From a virus: 42,266 nt of DNA. The position numbers and the translations under genes were made by a program. The notes under the pieces are model-generated. The model saw only the letters and a list, made by a program, of their open reading frames with translations, was not told the origin of the DNA and searched no databases. This document shows positions 8,224 through 16,116 of the stretch, one piece after another; position 1 is the first letter of the stretch, and each line of letters begins with the position of its first letter. Location of the stretch: positions 1 through 42,266 of the IMG/VR virus record IMGVR_UViG_3300047408_000085; one strand, written 5' to 3'.

Positions 8224-9696
8224 TTAGCTCTTGCGGAATTGCAGCAAGATCGCGATCTGCCGCAATTGGTTGACGAGATCGACCGGCGCCAGGATCTTCA
8301 CCAGCCCGTTTCCGGCGTCCTCGGCGACGATGTTTTTCGCGAACGTTGTCGAGTTTTGGACATAGCCCGCGATTTCCAGCGCGCGATATTCGCTGATCAC
8401 GGACGCGCGGATCATCCCCGCGGTGACGCAATTAGAGCCCGCGGTGACGAGCGTCGCATCGGTGACGAGCTTTTTCCGGGCGTAGCGGGCGAGGAGGTAG
8501 TTCGCCAGATCGCGCGCGACGAACATCAGCCCGTACATGGTTTCGACATCGAGGTATGAGTTGTCCGTCGCGCCCGCGGCGTTCTTTTGGTAGGTCGTCG
8601 CCATCCTCTCGATGATCACGGTCCCGTCGTCGCCGACGCGATAGGTGCTCAACCCGTCATAAAGGAGCGTGTTGCGCTCGCCGATCGACCAGCGCGAGGC
8701 GACGGGCGGCGCTTTGAGATCGGTCGAGATGTATTGCAGCGGCAAGCCGGGATCGACGCGCAGGGATGCCGCGCAATGCGCCCCGACATGCGCCGCCCAG
8801 GCCCAGGCGGGATCCGGCGAGTCGTTAAAGGCGATGATCGACATATGCTGATCGTTGCGCCCGGTGCCGAAAGCGGTGCATTCGCCGAGCGTGCCGCGGT
8901 AGGCGGAGAACGCCCCGCCATACAGCATTTGCTCCCAGCTCCACCGACCTTGCGCGTCGTCGAGGAATGATTGCATCGCGACAAGGTTCGCCGTGTCCGT
9001 GTACGGCTCGATGATGAAATCGTAAGTCTGATCACTGAGGTTCGCGAGCCCGAGCGAGATGTCCGGGTTTGCGGTGCCGCCGCTCATCGCCGTGATCGCG
9101 ACGGTGACGCCCGCGGGCGTGGACTCGCCGCCCGCATTGCCGCGGTAATTCATCCGCAGATCGATATCGTTGCCCGCCTCGCCCTTGTTGTTGGCGGTGA
9201 GCGTGATCACGCCCAGGGCGGCGACGCCCGTCACGACGAGATCGGGATTCGCGGCGATCGCGGTTTCGAGGGATGCGGCGATCACCGTCTCGCTATCGCC
9301 CGCATAGACCGGCGCCTGAACCCGATCGCCTGCGATGTAGAGGTTGAGCGTCCCGGGCGCGGTGGCGGGCCCGGTGATCGTGATCGTTCCGGTCGCGTGG
9401 ATCGCGGCGGCATTGTCGACGAGCGGCAAGAGCCACAGATCCCCGAAATTATCCCCAGCGAGATATTCCGTCGCCATGTCGGCGAGCATCGAGCCGCGCC
9501 CGCAAAGGTTTTGGACTTGGACCATCGACTCGACCTCGACCGGGATGTCCGGTGTCGCCGTGCCAGTCGCGACGATCTGCCCGATCAACAGCGAGCGTTG
9601 CAGCGTTTGCGCCGTGTTCGCTTGCGACGGGTCCATCTCGACAAAGACACCGGGGACCCGGTTCGATGTCGGGTAGTAGGTGAAATTGATCGCCAT
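8224..9696 (-). CDS. Contractile tail sheath protein (Mu gpL-like)
   Basis: 490 residues from ATG 9696, with GGGAGG seven bases upstream. 'NRVPGVFVEMDPSQANTAQ' at the N-terminus and 'SLLIGQIVATGTATPDIPV' are typical of Mu gpL-type sheaths. The middle contains the immunoglobulin-like insert ('NPDLVVTGVAALGVITLTA'), and the C-terminal part ('ITDATLVTAGSNCVTAGMIR'-type, then 'VDLVNQLRQIAILLQF') fits the sheath C-terminal domain. Its presence makes this a myovirus-type particle. Confidence 0.93.
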   Translation of the reverse strand: MAINFTYYPTSNRVPGVFVEMDPSQANTAQTLQRSLLIGQIVATGTATPDIPVEVESMVQVQNLCGRGSMLADMATEYLAGDNFGDLWLLPLVDNAAAIHATGTITITGPATAPGTLNLYIAGDRVQAPVYAGDSETVIAASLETAIAANPDLVVTGVAALGVITLTANNKGEAGNDIDLRMNYRGNAGGESTPAGVTVAITAMSGGTANPDISLGLANLSDQTYDFIIEPYTDTANLVAMQSFLDDAQGRWSWEQMLYGGAFSAYRGTLGECTAFGTGRNDQHMSIIAFNDSPDPAWAWAAHVGAHCAASLRVDPGLPLQYISTDLKAPPVASRWSIGERNTLLYDGLSTYRVGDDGTVIIERMATTYQKNAAGATDNSYLDVETMYGLMFVARDLANYLLARYARKKLVTDATLVTAGSNCVTAGMIRASVISEYRALEIAGYVQNSTTFAKNIVAEDAGNGLVKILAPVDLVNQLRQIAILLQFRKS

Positions 9697-9708
9697 CAGC
9701 GGGCCTCC

Positions 9709-9882
9709 CTATTCTTCGCGGCGGCTGCGCGTCGCGCGCGGCTCCGCGGCCTCGATCACATCGCCGTCGCGCAGGCGGCGTTGCCAAAATTGATTGTTCG
9801 GCACCTCGCGCCCGTCCTCGGGCAAGAGCTGCATATTCGACGGATCGCGGACGGCGCGGCCCGGCGCAGGCTTCACTTTCAT
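9709..9882 (-). CDS. Small DUF2635-type tail protein
   Basis: 57 residues from ATG 9882, overlapping the gp37-like stop (ATGA). The 'MKVKPAPGRAVRDPSNMQLL' start, then 'PEDGREVPNNQFWQRRLRDGD', is the signature of the small DUF2635 proteins encoded just upstream of Mu-type sheath genes (Mu gp38 position). Its molecular role is unknown; the conserved location suggests a function in sheath or terminator assembly. Confidence 0.8.
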   Translation of the reverse strand: MKVKPAPGRAVRDPSNMQLLPEDGREVPNNQFWQRRLRDGDVIEAAEPRATRSRREE

Positions 9883-10478
9883 GGCGGTGTCTCCGTTGGT
9901 TGCATGTTGAGCTTTTCCACGATGGCGGGATCGCGCCCGTCGGGCGGCGGCATGTCGAACGGCGGCGCGGTGTATTCGTCGAGCTCGATCGTGTTGAGAT
10001 TGAGCGGCGGGTCGGGCTTGTGCCAGCCGTCCTCCTCGGTGATCTGGTAATCGATCGAGAAGTCCCAGCGATAAAACAGCCGCTTGCGGTCGAGATCGAG
10101 AAAGCGCCCGGCGGCGAACCAATAGCCCTGCGAATTTGGGACACGGCATTCGACGGGACGCCAATTGAGGATTGCGGCAAACAGCGCCGCCTCGATGTCG
10201 TCGTATGTCATCGCCGGAGCTTGTCCGCGGAGGTCCGGTTCCGCGTTGAGCTCGACCACGATCCCGACCGTCTTGCGAATAAATTGGAAAAGCCCGGTCA
10301 TGTTCCGGTTGCCGTCGCTGTCCTGATCGAGCGGCACGACATAGGCCGCGGGCGGTCGCATGTTCGCGTTGTAATTTTCGAGCCCTTGGGTGAAATCCGC
10401 GGCGCCCGCCACGCGCCCGCCAAATGGCGGACAGTAGGCGCGGAGCTGCGAGATCGTGGCGTCGAGGATCCCGGTCAT
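9879..10478 (-). CDS. Tail terminator-like protein (Mu gp37 family)
   Basis: 199 residues from ATG 10478, which overlaps the upstream stop as ATGA; an in-frame alternative at 10496 would overlap further. The sequence 'DATISQLRAYCPPFGGRVAG', 'RPPAAYVVPLDQDSDGN' and 'TVGIVVELNAEPDLRG' fits the gp37/tail-terminator group found between neck and sheath genes. Expected to cap the tube and sheath and to join the tail to the head. Confidence 0.75.
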   Translation of the reverse strand: MTGILDATISQLRAYCPPFGGRVAGAADFTQGLENYNANMRPPAAYVVPLDQDSDGNRNMTGLFQFIRKTVGIVVELNAEPDLRGQAPAMTYDDIEAALFAAILNWRPVECRVPNSQGYWFAAGRFLDLDRKRLFYRWDFSIDYQITEEDGWHKPDPPLNLNTIELDEYTAPPFDMPPPDGRDPAIVEKLNMQPTETPP

Positions 10479-11023
10479 TTCTTCGTCTCGCGCCACTTCA
10501 AGCCCTCGGCGAGCGCCTTGCGGACGCGCCGATCGAGCTCGGGCGCTTCGCGTTCCATGACCCGATCCAGATGCGGGCGCGGCGACAAGATGCGCGCGGT
10601 AAAGCTCCGGACCCGACGGCGCCGGGCGAGGTTGCGGCGAGCGCGGACACCGTATCGGCTCCCCGGATTACCCCCCCCTCGCGCCCCGGCTTCGAGGAAC
10701 AGCGAATAGAATTGCCGCTCGCGGACGGCGAAGCCCTCGCCGCTCGGGTAGGTGTAGACGCGCAGCGAATTCCGCAGGGAGCCGGACACGCGGACGGGCG
10801 GCTGTCCCGGCGCCGAGGCGCGATAGCGCCCCGCCTTGTAGCTGCCGCGGTAGGCGGAGCCGCCGCCGCCGTAATACAGGCGCCCGGATCCGGAGGATTG
10901 ATTGATCAGGCGCGCCGTCTGCGTCTTGATGCTGTTGCCCGCCGAGCGCATCAGCGAACGGAGCTCTTTCTTATCGAGCTCGACGTCGCCCCAATGGTTG
11001 ATTTTGAGCTTTAGCTGCGTCAT
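10475..11023 (-). CDS. HK97 gp10/Mu gpG-type neck (virion morphogenesis) protein
   Basis: 182 residues from ATG 11023 (ATGA overlap with the upstream stop); the longer frame to 11050 lacks support. Features seen: a basic, Gly/Arg-rich body with 'ELRSLMRSAGNSIKTQTARL', 'PPVRVSGSLRNSLRVYTYPS' and 'RPHLDRVMEREAPELDRRVR', the pattern of neck proteins that connect head and tail. Position between the Acb2-like small gene and the tail terminator supports a head-tail joining role. Confidence 0.65.
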   Translation of the reverse strand: MTQLKLKINHWGDVELDKKELRSLMRSAGNSIKTQTARLINQSSGSGRLYYGGGGSAYRGSYKAGRYRASAPGQPPVRVSGSLRNSLRVYTYPSGEGFAVRERQFYSLFLEAGARGGGNPGSRYGVRARRNLARRRRVRSFTARILSPRPHLDRVMEREAPELDRRVRKALAEGLKWRETKK

Positions 11024-11262
11024 CGGTACAGCGCCGCCCGCACGGCGCAATCCTTGGCTTCGAGCAATTTCCGCAGCGCGACGGTACGCTCGGGATTGCG
11101 CGGCAGGGTGTCGACGAGCTGCGCCGCGAGATCGTGAAACGGGCGGCTGATCTGCTGCAGCTCCGGGCGGAGATGCTCGAACTCGAAGAATTGCATCATC
11201 GGCTCCACGCGATCGCCGGGAGGGTCCGGCGGGCGGCGGGCGTCGTGGTGAGCGTTTTTCAT
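11020..11262 (-). CDS. Small helical protein resembling the Acb2/Tad1 hairpin family
   Basis: 80 residues from ATG 11262, overlapping its neighbour as TGATG. The conserved part is 'QFFEFEHLRPELQQISRPF' followed by 'LPRNPERTVALRKLLEAKD' and 'CAVRAALYR'. This pattern is common in small phage proteins that I associate with the Acb2/Tad1 hairpin domain (cyclic-oligonucleotide sponges against CBASS or Thoeris). The family assignment is from memory and the anti-defence role is inference. Initiation might instead occur at one of the two internal ATGs before 'QFFEF'. Being embedded among neck genes would give late rather than early expression. Confidence 0.5.
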   Translation of the reverse strand: MKNAHHDARRPPDPPGDRVEPMMQFFEFEHLRPELQQISRPFHDLAAQLVDTLPRNPERTVALRKLLEAKDCAVRAALYR

Positions 11263-11726
11263 CAGTGAAACGGCGTCACGGTGGCGTAGCCCTCGGCGAA
11301 CATTTGCTCGAATTCGGCGTCGCTGTCGGTTGCCGTCGTCTTGACGCGCTCGAATTCGACCTCGATCTCGACAAACCGCTTCCGGCCCGCGAGCTCTTTG
11401 ATCCGCCGGACGCGAAACAGCTCGGTCCGAAAGGTGCCGTCGTTCGGGCGGATCGTCGTGCGCCCGATGATATGCGTCCCGTCGAGGTAATCGGTCCAGC
11501 GCATCCGGATCAGGTGCGTGACCGGCGTGTCGATCTGCGCCGAGGCGTAAAAGGTCGAGGGATAGATCGGCTGGATGTCGGCTCGCACGGTCCCGAGCTT
11601 CACAAAGTTATCGGAGAGGGCGTTGTTCGGGCCCGGTGACTGATCGCGGCGATACAGCCTCACTTGCCAGCGCAGGGCGCCGATGCCGCTCGATCCGGGG
11701 ATCGCGCCGGTCGGGTTATCGGGCAT
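11262..11726 (-). CDS. Head-tail joining / head closure protein
   Basis: 154 residues from ATG 11726. 'IGALRWQVRLYRRDQSPGPN', 'LGTVRADIQPIYPSTFYAS', 'QIDTPVTHLIRMRWTDYLDG' and 'RTELFRVRRIKELAGRKRF' match the Phage_H_T_join (SPP1 gp16/HK97 gp7) pattern. It should bind the connector ring and close the head after packaging. It lies directly after two tiny membrane-protein genes in the connector operon. Confidence 0.8.
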   Translation of the reverse strand: MPDNPTGAIPGSSGIGALRWQVRLYRRDQSPGPNNALSDNFVKLGTVRADIQPIYPSTFYASAQIDTPVTHLIRMRWTDYLDGTHIIGRTTIRPNDGTFRTELFRVRRIKELAGRKRFVEIEVEFERVKTTATDSDAEFEQMFAEGYATVTPFH

Positions 11727-11729
11727 CGA

Positions 11730-11885
11730 TCACGGCACCCAGCCGATCAGCAAGGCGACGAGGGCGATCGTCATCAATGCCTCGCGGAGATCCATGTTCG
11801 GCAGCACCATCCCGAGGATGACGGCGCTCGCGAGCACGATCGCCAGCGTCAAAAATCCCTCTTGCCGCAGCCGCCCCCATTTCAC
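11730..11885 (-). CDS. Tiny two-span membrane protein
   Basis: 51 residues from GTG 11885, which overlaps the stop of the preceding micro-gene as GTGA. Translation starts 'MKWGRLRQEGFLTLAIVLAS' and shows two hydrophobic helices (about residues 12-31 and 36-50) with a positive N-terminus. Codon use and coupling support a real gene. Function unknown; a holin-like or other membrane role is possible but unproven. Confidence 0.6.
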   Translation of the reverse strand: MKWGRLRQEGFLTLAIVLASAVILGMVLPNMDLREALMTIALVALLIGWVP

Positions 11886-11977
11886 GCACCGAACACCAGC
11901 ACCGCGATAACGGCGAGGATGGCGGCGCCGATCATTACCAAACTCAGGATCATTGCCACGCGCTCGCCTCGGCTCAT
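11882..11977 (-). CDS. Micro-membrane protein
   Basis: 31 residues: 'MSRGERVAMILSLVMIGAA' and a hydrophobic tail, a single membrane helix behind a short charged N-terminus. The ATG at 11977-11975 overlaps the stop of the connector gene (ATGA), and its own stop overlaps the start of the next membrane gene (GTGA). This chain of overlaps is the main support. Function unknown. Confidence 0.5.
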   Translation of the reverse strand: MSRGERVAMILSLVMIGAAILAVIAVLVFGA

Positions 11978-12606
11978 CCCGCGAATGACCAAAGGCGGTA
12001 CGGGTCCATGAGACGCGCGGCGGCGTCGGGCAGCTCCGCCGCGGCGTCGCCTCGTTGCTCGTAAAGGAATGCCGTCAGCAACAGGATTGCGTGGCGGATC
12101 GGCGTCGGGACAGCCTCCGGATCGGCGTCGTCATATCCGGCGGTGTAATCGATGATCATCGATTGCTGCGGGATTTGCGGGAGGAGCTGCGGCTTGACCG
12201 CGACATAGCCGGGCTCGACGCCGAGATTGAGCTGATAGTCGTCCGGATCGGCGGTCTGCATGTTGTCGAGCGGCCCCCAGGTGATTTGCTCGACAGATTG
12301 CGCGGGGGCGCGCGGCAGCTCGATCGGTCGCTTGACGAGCGGAGGCCAATTGAGCGGGAACACGATCAAACTCTGCGGCACCAGCGGAGTCGCGGTCGGC
12401 GGCGGCGCCCAGGTGACGTTGTACTGCAGCTTTTGAGTGAACAGCGCGCGATTGAGGTATGCCTCGGCCCATAGCCGCGCGCTTGTGACATACATCGCGA
12501 GAAGCGCGTCGTCATAGTCCGAATCGATGCGGCAATGCTGGCGCGCGAGATCGGTCGTGACCGGCTCGCTCGCGGGCGGCGTGATGACCCGCAAAGCGGC
12601 GTACAT
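11974..12606 (-). CDS. Head-tail connector protein (gp6/Phage_connect family)
   Basis: 210 residues from ATG 12606. 'LRVITPPASEPVTTDLARQH', 'RIDSDYDDALLAMYVTSARL' and 'AEAYLNRALFTQKLQYNVTW' are the typical start of HK97 gp6-like connectors; the C-terminal part 'TPIRHAILLLTAFLYEQRGD' also fits. The protein forms a ring under the portal. Its order after capsid and decoration genes is conventional. Confidence 0.88.
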   Translation of the reverse strand: MYAALRVITPPASEPVTTDLARQHCRIDSDYDDALLAMYVTSARLWAEAYLNRALFTQKLQYNVTWAPPPTATPLVPQSLIVFPLNWPPLVKRPIELPRAPAQSVEQITWGPLDNMQTADPDDYQLNLGVEPGYVAVKPQLLPQIPQQSMIIDYTAGYDDADPEAVPTPIRHAILLLTAFLYEQRGDAAAELPDAAARLMDPYRLWSFAG

Positions 12607-12828
12607 CTATTTCCGCACGGTCCCGATCGGCTGGCGCGGCGTCGGCGCCGCCGGTTCCGCGGCGGCAACTTGCGGCGGGACAAGGATCTGAATCGGCTGC
12701 GCCAGCCGCTTGCGGGCGAGATCCTGCGCCGCCTCCATCGGGACGGCGATCATTTCGCCCGCGTTGTAATGCGAGAAGCGGCGCAACGTCCGCATCTGCA
12801 CCAAGCTGCCCGGAATAAGATCCGTCAT
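12607..12828 (-). CDS. Small decoration-type protein with YNAGE motif
   Basis: 73 residues from ATG 12828 (ATGA with the upstream stop). The centre 'LRRFSHYNAGEMIAVPMEAA' resembles the N-terminal segments of the next two upstream genes, which suggests gene duplication. The C-terminal half is Pro/Ala-rich. It may be a minimal capsid-binding module lacking the exposed domain of its relatives. Function inferred from location only. Confidence 0.6.
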   Translation of the reverse strand: MTDLIPGSLVQMRTLRRFSHYNAGEMIAVPMEAAQDLARKRLAQPIQILVPPQVAAAEPAAPTPRQPIGTVRK

Positions 12829-13352
12829 CGTGTTCTCCGTCCGGTTGTGGCGTGCCGCGCAGCGTGGGCGGGGGCGTGCCGCGCGGCGGCGGGGGCGGCG
12901 TCGCCCGCCGGTTCGACGATCACGACGCCATTCGAGGGCGGCGCCGCGGTCGTCCCGAAATCGTTTGTCGCCGAGACGATGCAAGTGATCGTGTGACCGA
13001 CATCGGCAGCGGTGACGGTATAGGACGCCGATCCGCCGCCGACATCCGCGCCGTCGTTTTTCCATTGGTAGTCGTATGCGGTCGGCGTCCCGGTCCAGTT
13101 CCCCATTGTGCAATTGACGGTGTTGCCGTCCTGGCTGGCAAAGGGAACATCGATGTTGATCGGCGGGTCGCTTGGCCCGCCGCCGAGGACGCCGACCCCG
13201 TCGTCGACGAGCTTTTGCGCCTCGTCCGGGGTGAAAGCCGCCGACTCCCCGGCGTTATAGCTGGCGAAGTGCTCCCTGAAGGTGACCACGGTTTCGCGTG
13301 GCGGGATGCCCTCGATCGAGGTCGTGGTCGGTGTCGGTGCGTCCTCTGCCAT
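12825..13352 (-). CDS. Decoration-type protein with Ig-like domain
   Basis: 175 residues from ATG 13352. Residues 20-50 ('FREHFASYNAGESAAFTPDE') carry the same YxAGE motif as the flanking genes. Residues about 65-150 look like an immunoglobulin-like beta sandwich ('GNTVNCTMGNWTGTPTAY', 'YQWKNDGADVGGGSASYTV', 'GHTITCIVSATNDFG'), with the two Cys expected to face each other. The C-terminal tail is low complexity (Ala/His/Arg). Ig-like domains are common on phage capsid surfaces; here the N-terminal motif probably anchors to capsid. The role is inferred. Confidence 0.65.
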   Translation of the reverse strand: MAEDAPTPTTTSIEGIPPRETVVTFREHFASYNAGESAAFTPDEAQKLVDDGVGVLGGGPSDPPINIDVPFASQDGNTVNCTMGNWTGTPTAYDYQWKNDGADVGGGSASYTVTAADVGHTITCIVSATNDFGTTAAPPSNGVVIVEPAGDAAPAAARHAPAHAARHATTGRRTR

Positions 13353-13354
13353 AA

Positions 13355-13858
13355 TTAGGTTCCTTGTGTAAGCGCGGCGCCCGCCGCCGAGGTCAGCGCG
13401 CAGGTTGTCGCAATGTTGGTTCCGGACGCGGGCGGCGTAGCAAAACCGATCGTTGCCGCCGGTCCCGTCGCGGCGCCCGTAATCAGGAAATGATTACCGC
13501 CGGTCCAGGCGCAAATTGCGGCGGTTCCCATCGCGGCATCTATCAGCGCAGCGGCGTCCGGCGCGGCGGCGATCGCGGCGAAATTGATCGGCCCGACTTG
13601 CCGGGCGGTCCCGTGAATAGTGATCGCGAACCCGCCATCGGCGATCGCCTTCAGCGCGGCGACGAGCGCAACGGCGTCCGCGATCGCGCCGCCAGTCAAT
13701 TTTGCGGTCGTGCCCGTCGAAGTGCCGACTCCTCTTGCCACGATAGCTTGCGCTTGCTCGGGCAGAAAAGCCGCCTTCTCGCCTGCAAAATAGCTGGCGA
13801 ATTGCTTCGCGACGGTGATCTGAACCATTTCGTCGTCGCGGCCAATAACGGGCATCAT
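13355..13858 (-). CDS. Decoration-type protein with YFAGE motif
   Basis: 167 residues from ATG 13858 or the adjacent 13855; a CCGGAG sequence precedes both. Residues about 13-45 ('ITVAKQFASYFAGEKAAFLP') share the N-terminal motif of the two downstream genes. The remainder is Ala/Thr/Gly-rich and resembles a DUF3383-like beta domain ('GGFAITIHGTARQVGPINF', 'GNHFLITGAATGPAATIGF'). It follows the capsid gene directly, which fits a head-surface protein. Confidence 0.6.
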   Translation of the reverse strand: MMPVIGRDDEMVQITVAKQFASYFAGEKAAFLPEQAQAIVARGVGTSTGTTAKLTGGAIADAVALVAALKAIADGGFAITIHGTARQVGPINFAAIAAAPDAAALIDAAMGTAAICAWTGGNHFLITGAATGPAATIGFATPPASGTNIATTCALTSAAGAALTQGT

Positions 13859-13870
13859 TCCGGCTCCGGT

Positions 13871-15418
13871 TTAGATCGGATCGGTGAGCGTCGGCGGCGC
13901 GTTCGCCCCGGTCGCGAGCGCGGGCCGGATGGCGGCGGCTTGCGACCACGTTGGGTTGAGCGGCTGCGTTGAGTACGGCGCGCCCGGCGCACCTGGAACG
14001 CCCGAGAAAGCCCAATCCTGCGTCAGCAGGACGACGAGCGACTGAAGGTGTCGCATGTTGACGTCGTGCTCGGCGATCACCCGGAACAAGGATTGATCCC
14101 GCTGGAAAGCCGAGACCATGGAGACGCCATCGTTATAGGCGGCGACATCGGAAGCATCGACGACGACGTTGTAAGTATCGGCGATCACAAAATCCGCCAT
14201 GTCGACGAAATAGATTTCCGAGGCTTTGGTGTACGTCGTCATGACGAGGTTTGTCGGGATCTGCTGCGTGAGGCGGATCGGGTAGCCCTCGAACATCCCG
14301 CGCTCGACTTCATCCTTGAAGTAGAACCCGCCGATCTGATCCCTCGCCGTCGCGATAAAGCGGGCGATCGTCGGCGCCATGATCCACGTCGGGCGGATCA
14401 TGCGCGACATGCCATTTTGCAAGGCGAGGATCGCCGCCGACGCCCCCGCGAGGATCGCGGTCAATTGATCCCCCGCCGCGGGCGTCGCGGGCATGGCGGT
14501 AACGGTGATCAGGTTCGCCGGGAGTACGAGATGCCGCATCCCGATCGGACCCTTGTCGGTTCCGTCGCCGCGCAGGAAAGCAAGATCCTCCCGGCGGGCG
14601 ATCGTTTGCACAAGGTCATCTCGGACGATCTCCTCGACGCCGATCGGCGCGCGGCGGATCAAATCATTCGAGACGGGAACCATCGCGGTGAGCTTTTTCG
14701 CGACAAAGTTCACGTCGTCGAACCGCTCTTGCGAGATCGCGATGTCGTCGGTTTCGTTCTGATAGGCGGCGGTCGCGCCCCCGGCGAGACGCGGGATCGT
14801 GAGGTTGCCCATCGGCATCCCGACTTCCATCGGGTTTGCCCCGCGCACGGCGGTCGAGGCGCGCAGCAGCTCGATTAGGTCCGCCATAAAATCTTGCGGG
14901 ATCAGCGCGCCGCCCTCCCCGGTGATATTGCTCACCAGCGCACGGGCGACGACATCATCGCCAAAGCGGGTTGACACCCATTCTGCGGCTTTCTCGATCG
15001 GTACATGATGAAAGCGCGCGTGCAACACGCCCAGGACCCAGCGCGACGCCCTGATCCCGCGCTTGTCCTTCACTCCCTTGAACGGGTCCGGTTTTGCCTT
15101 GGCGGGGACACCGTTGCCGTTGACCCGGAAACTGCCGTTACGCCGCACGGTGCCGGACGCCGCGGCCTCCTCCGTCGTGTCCTCCTCCTCGTCGTCGTTT
15201 GCGGTTGCGATCGCCGCCTCGGCGCGCATCGCCTCCTCACAGCGTCCGATCCTGGCGTCGAGATCAGCCAGGGCGGCTCGCAACGCGCCCATCGCTGTTT
15301 CCTGATCGTCGTTCGAGGGCGGGTTCTCCTCCTCGTCCTGGCGCACGATCGCGCCCATTTTCGCCACGATATCGGCGCGCTGGTGCTTCAGTTGCCGGTG
15401 TCGTTCGGATAGCGTCAT
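13871..15418 (-). CDS. HK97-fold major capsid protein
   Basis: 515 residues from ATG 15418, overlapping the protease stop (ATGA). Residues 1-85 form a charged helical delta-like region likely removed by the S78 protease. The mature part shows HK97-family hallmarks: 'GEGGALIPQDFMADLIELL', 'MPMGNLTIPRLAGGATAAY', 'DDVNFVAKKLTAMVPVSND', 'AFLRGDGTDKGPIGM' and a P-domain end 'SLFRVIAEHDVNMRH'. The Pro-rich C-terminal tail is an extension of unclear role. Confidence 0.93.
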   Translation of the reverse strand: MTLSERHRQLKHQRADIVAKMGAIVRQDEEENPPSNDDQETAMGALRAALADLDARIGRCEEAMRAEAAIATANDDEEEDTTEEAAASGTVRRNGSFRVNGNGVPAKAKPDPFKGVKDKRGIRASRWVLGVLHARFHHVPIEKAAEWVSTRFGDDVVARALVSNITGEGGALIPQDFMADLIELLRASTAVRGANPMEVGMPMGNLTIPRLAGGATAAYQNETDDIAISQERFDDVNFVAKKLTAMVPVSNDLIRRAPIGVEEIVRDDLVQTIARREDLAFLRGDGTDKGPIGMRHLVLPANLITVTAMPATPAAGDQLTAILAGASAAILALQNGMSRMIRPTWIMAPTIARFIATARDQIGGFYFKDEVERGMFEGYPIRLTQQIPTNLVMTTYTKASEIYFVDMADFVIADTYNVVVDASDVAAYNDGVSMVSAFQRDQSLFRVIAEHDVNMRHLQSLVVLLTQDWAFSGVPGAPGAPYSTQPLNPTWSQAAAIRPALATGANAPPTLTDPI

Positions 15419-16116
15419 CTCACTTTCCCTTGTCTCGGCACATGCCCGCCCGCTTGTGCAAAGAGAAAAACGCGGCGGCGGCGCGCTCTAAAATCGTTGA
15501 GGCTGGTGATCTCCTCGCCGGTTTCCGGCGGGGTATCGCTGGCGATCGCGGTTCCCTCGCCGGGACCGGGCGCCTCGATCAACGCCTCGGGATTGGCGGG
15601 AACGGTGACGACGGAGAGCTCGACGAGCTCTTGCTGTTCAAAGTCTATTCCCGGGAACCAATCATCGGCGCCGCGCCCCTGGTCGCGCGTGTATGCCCAT
15701 TTGATCGGGCGAAAGCCGACACTGGTCGCGGCGATGAAACCGGTTCGGGCGAGGCGATAGACCGCCTCGGCGAGCTGCCCGCCCTCGGGCGTGTCGCTCG
15801 GGATGAACTCGATCGAGGCTTTGAGCGCGGCGTCCTCGATCCGCAGATCGTAGGCGCGCCCGATCGGCAGGCGCCCCGCATCGTGAGCCCAGAGCACGAC
15901 GGGGTTGCGCTGAAAATTCGCCAGCTCCCATCCGGCCAATGCAATGCGATCCTGTTCGCGGTCGACGACTCCGGTCGAGATGGTGAAGCGCAGCGCACGA
16001 TCGTCGGCGCCCATCGGCTCGGCTGGCGCGATCATCTGTTTGTAGACGCCGACGCCCTTCGAGCGGGTTTTGCCGCGGTTGAGGCTCTTAAAGGCGGCGG
16101 CACTAACGAGCTGCAT
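15415..16116 (-). CDS. Prohead protease, peptidase S78 (HK97) family
   Basis: 233 residues if started at ATG 16116, which has GGGGA six bases upstream and overlaps the portal by only 14 nt; an ATG at 16161 is possible. 'DREQDRIALAGWELANFQR' and 'PVVLWAHDAGRLPIGRAYD' contain the expected catalytic His, 'AATSVGFRPIKWAY' the Ser, and 'QQELVELSVVTVPANPEAL' the conserved C-terminal strand. It matures the capsid by cutting the delta domain. The gene lies in the standard portal-protease-capsid order. Confidence 0.9.
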   Translation of the reverse strand: MQLVSAAAFKSLNRGKTRSKGVGVYKQMIAPAEPMGADDRALRFTISTGVVDREQDRIALAGWELANFQRNPVVLWAHDAGRLPIGRAYDLRIEDAALKASIEFIPSDTPEGGQLAEAVYRLARTGFIAATSVGFRPIKWAYTRDQGRGADDWFPGIDFEQQELVELSVVTVPANPEALIEAPGPGEGTAIASDTPPETGEEITSLNDFRARRRRVFLFAQAGGHVPRQGKVR

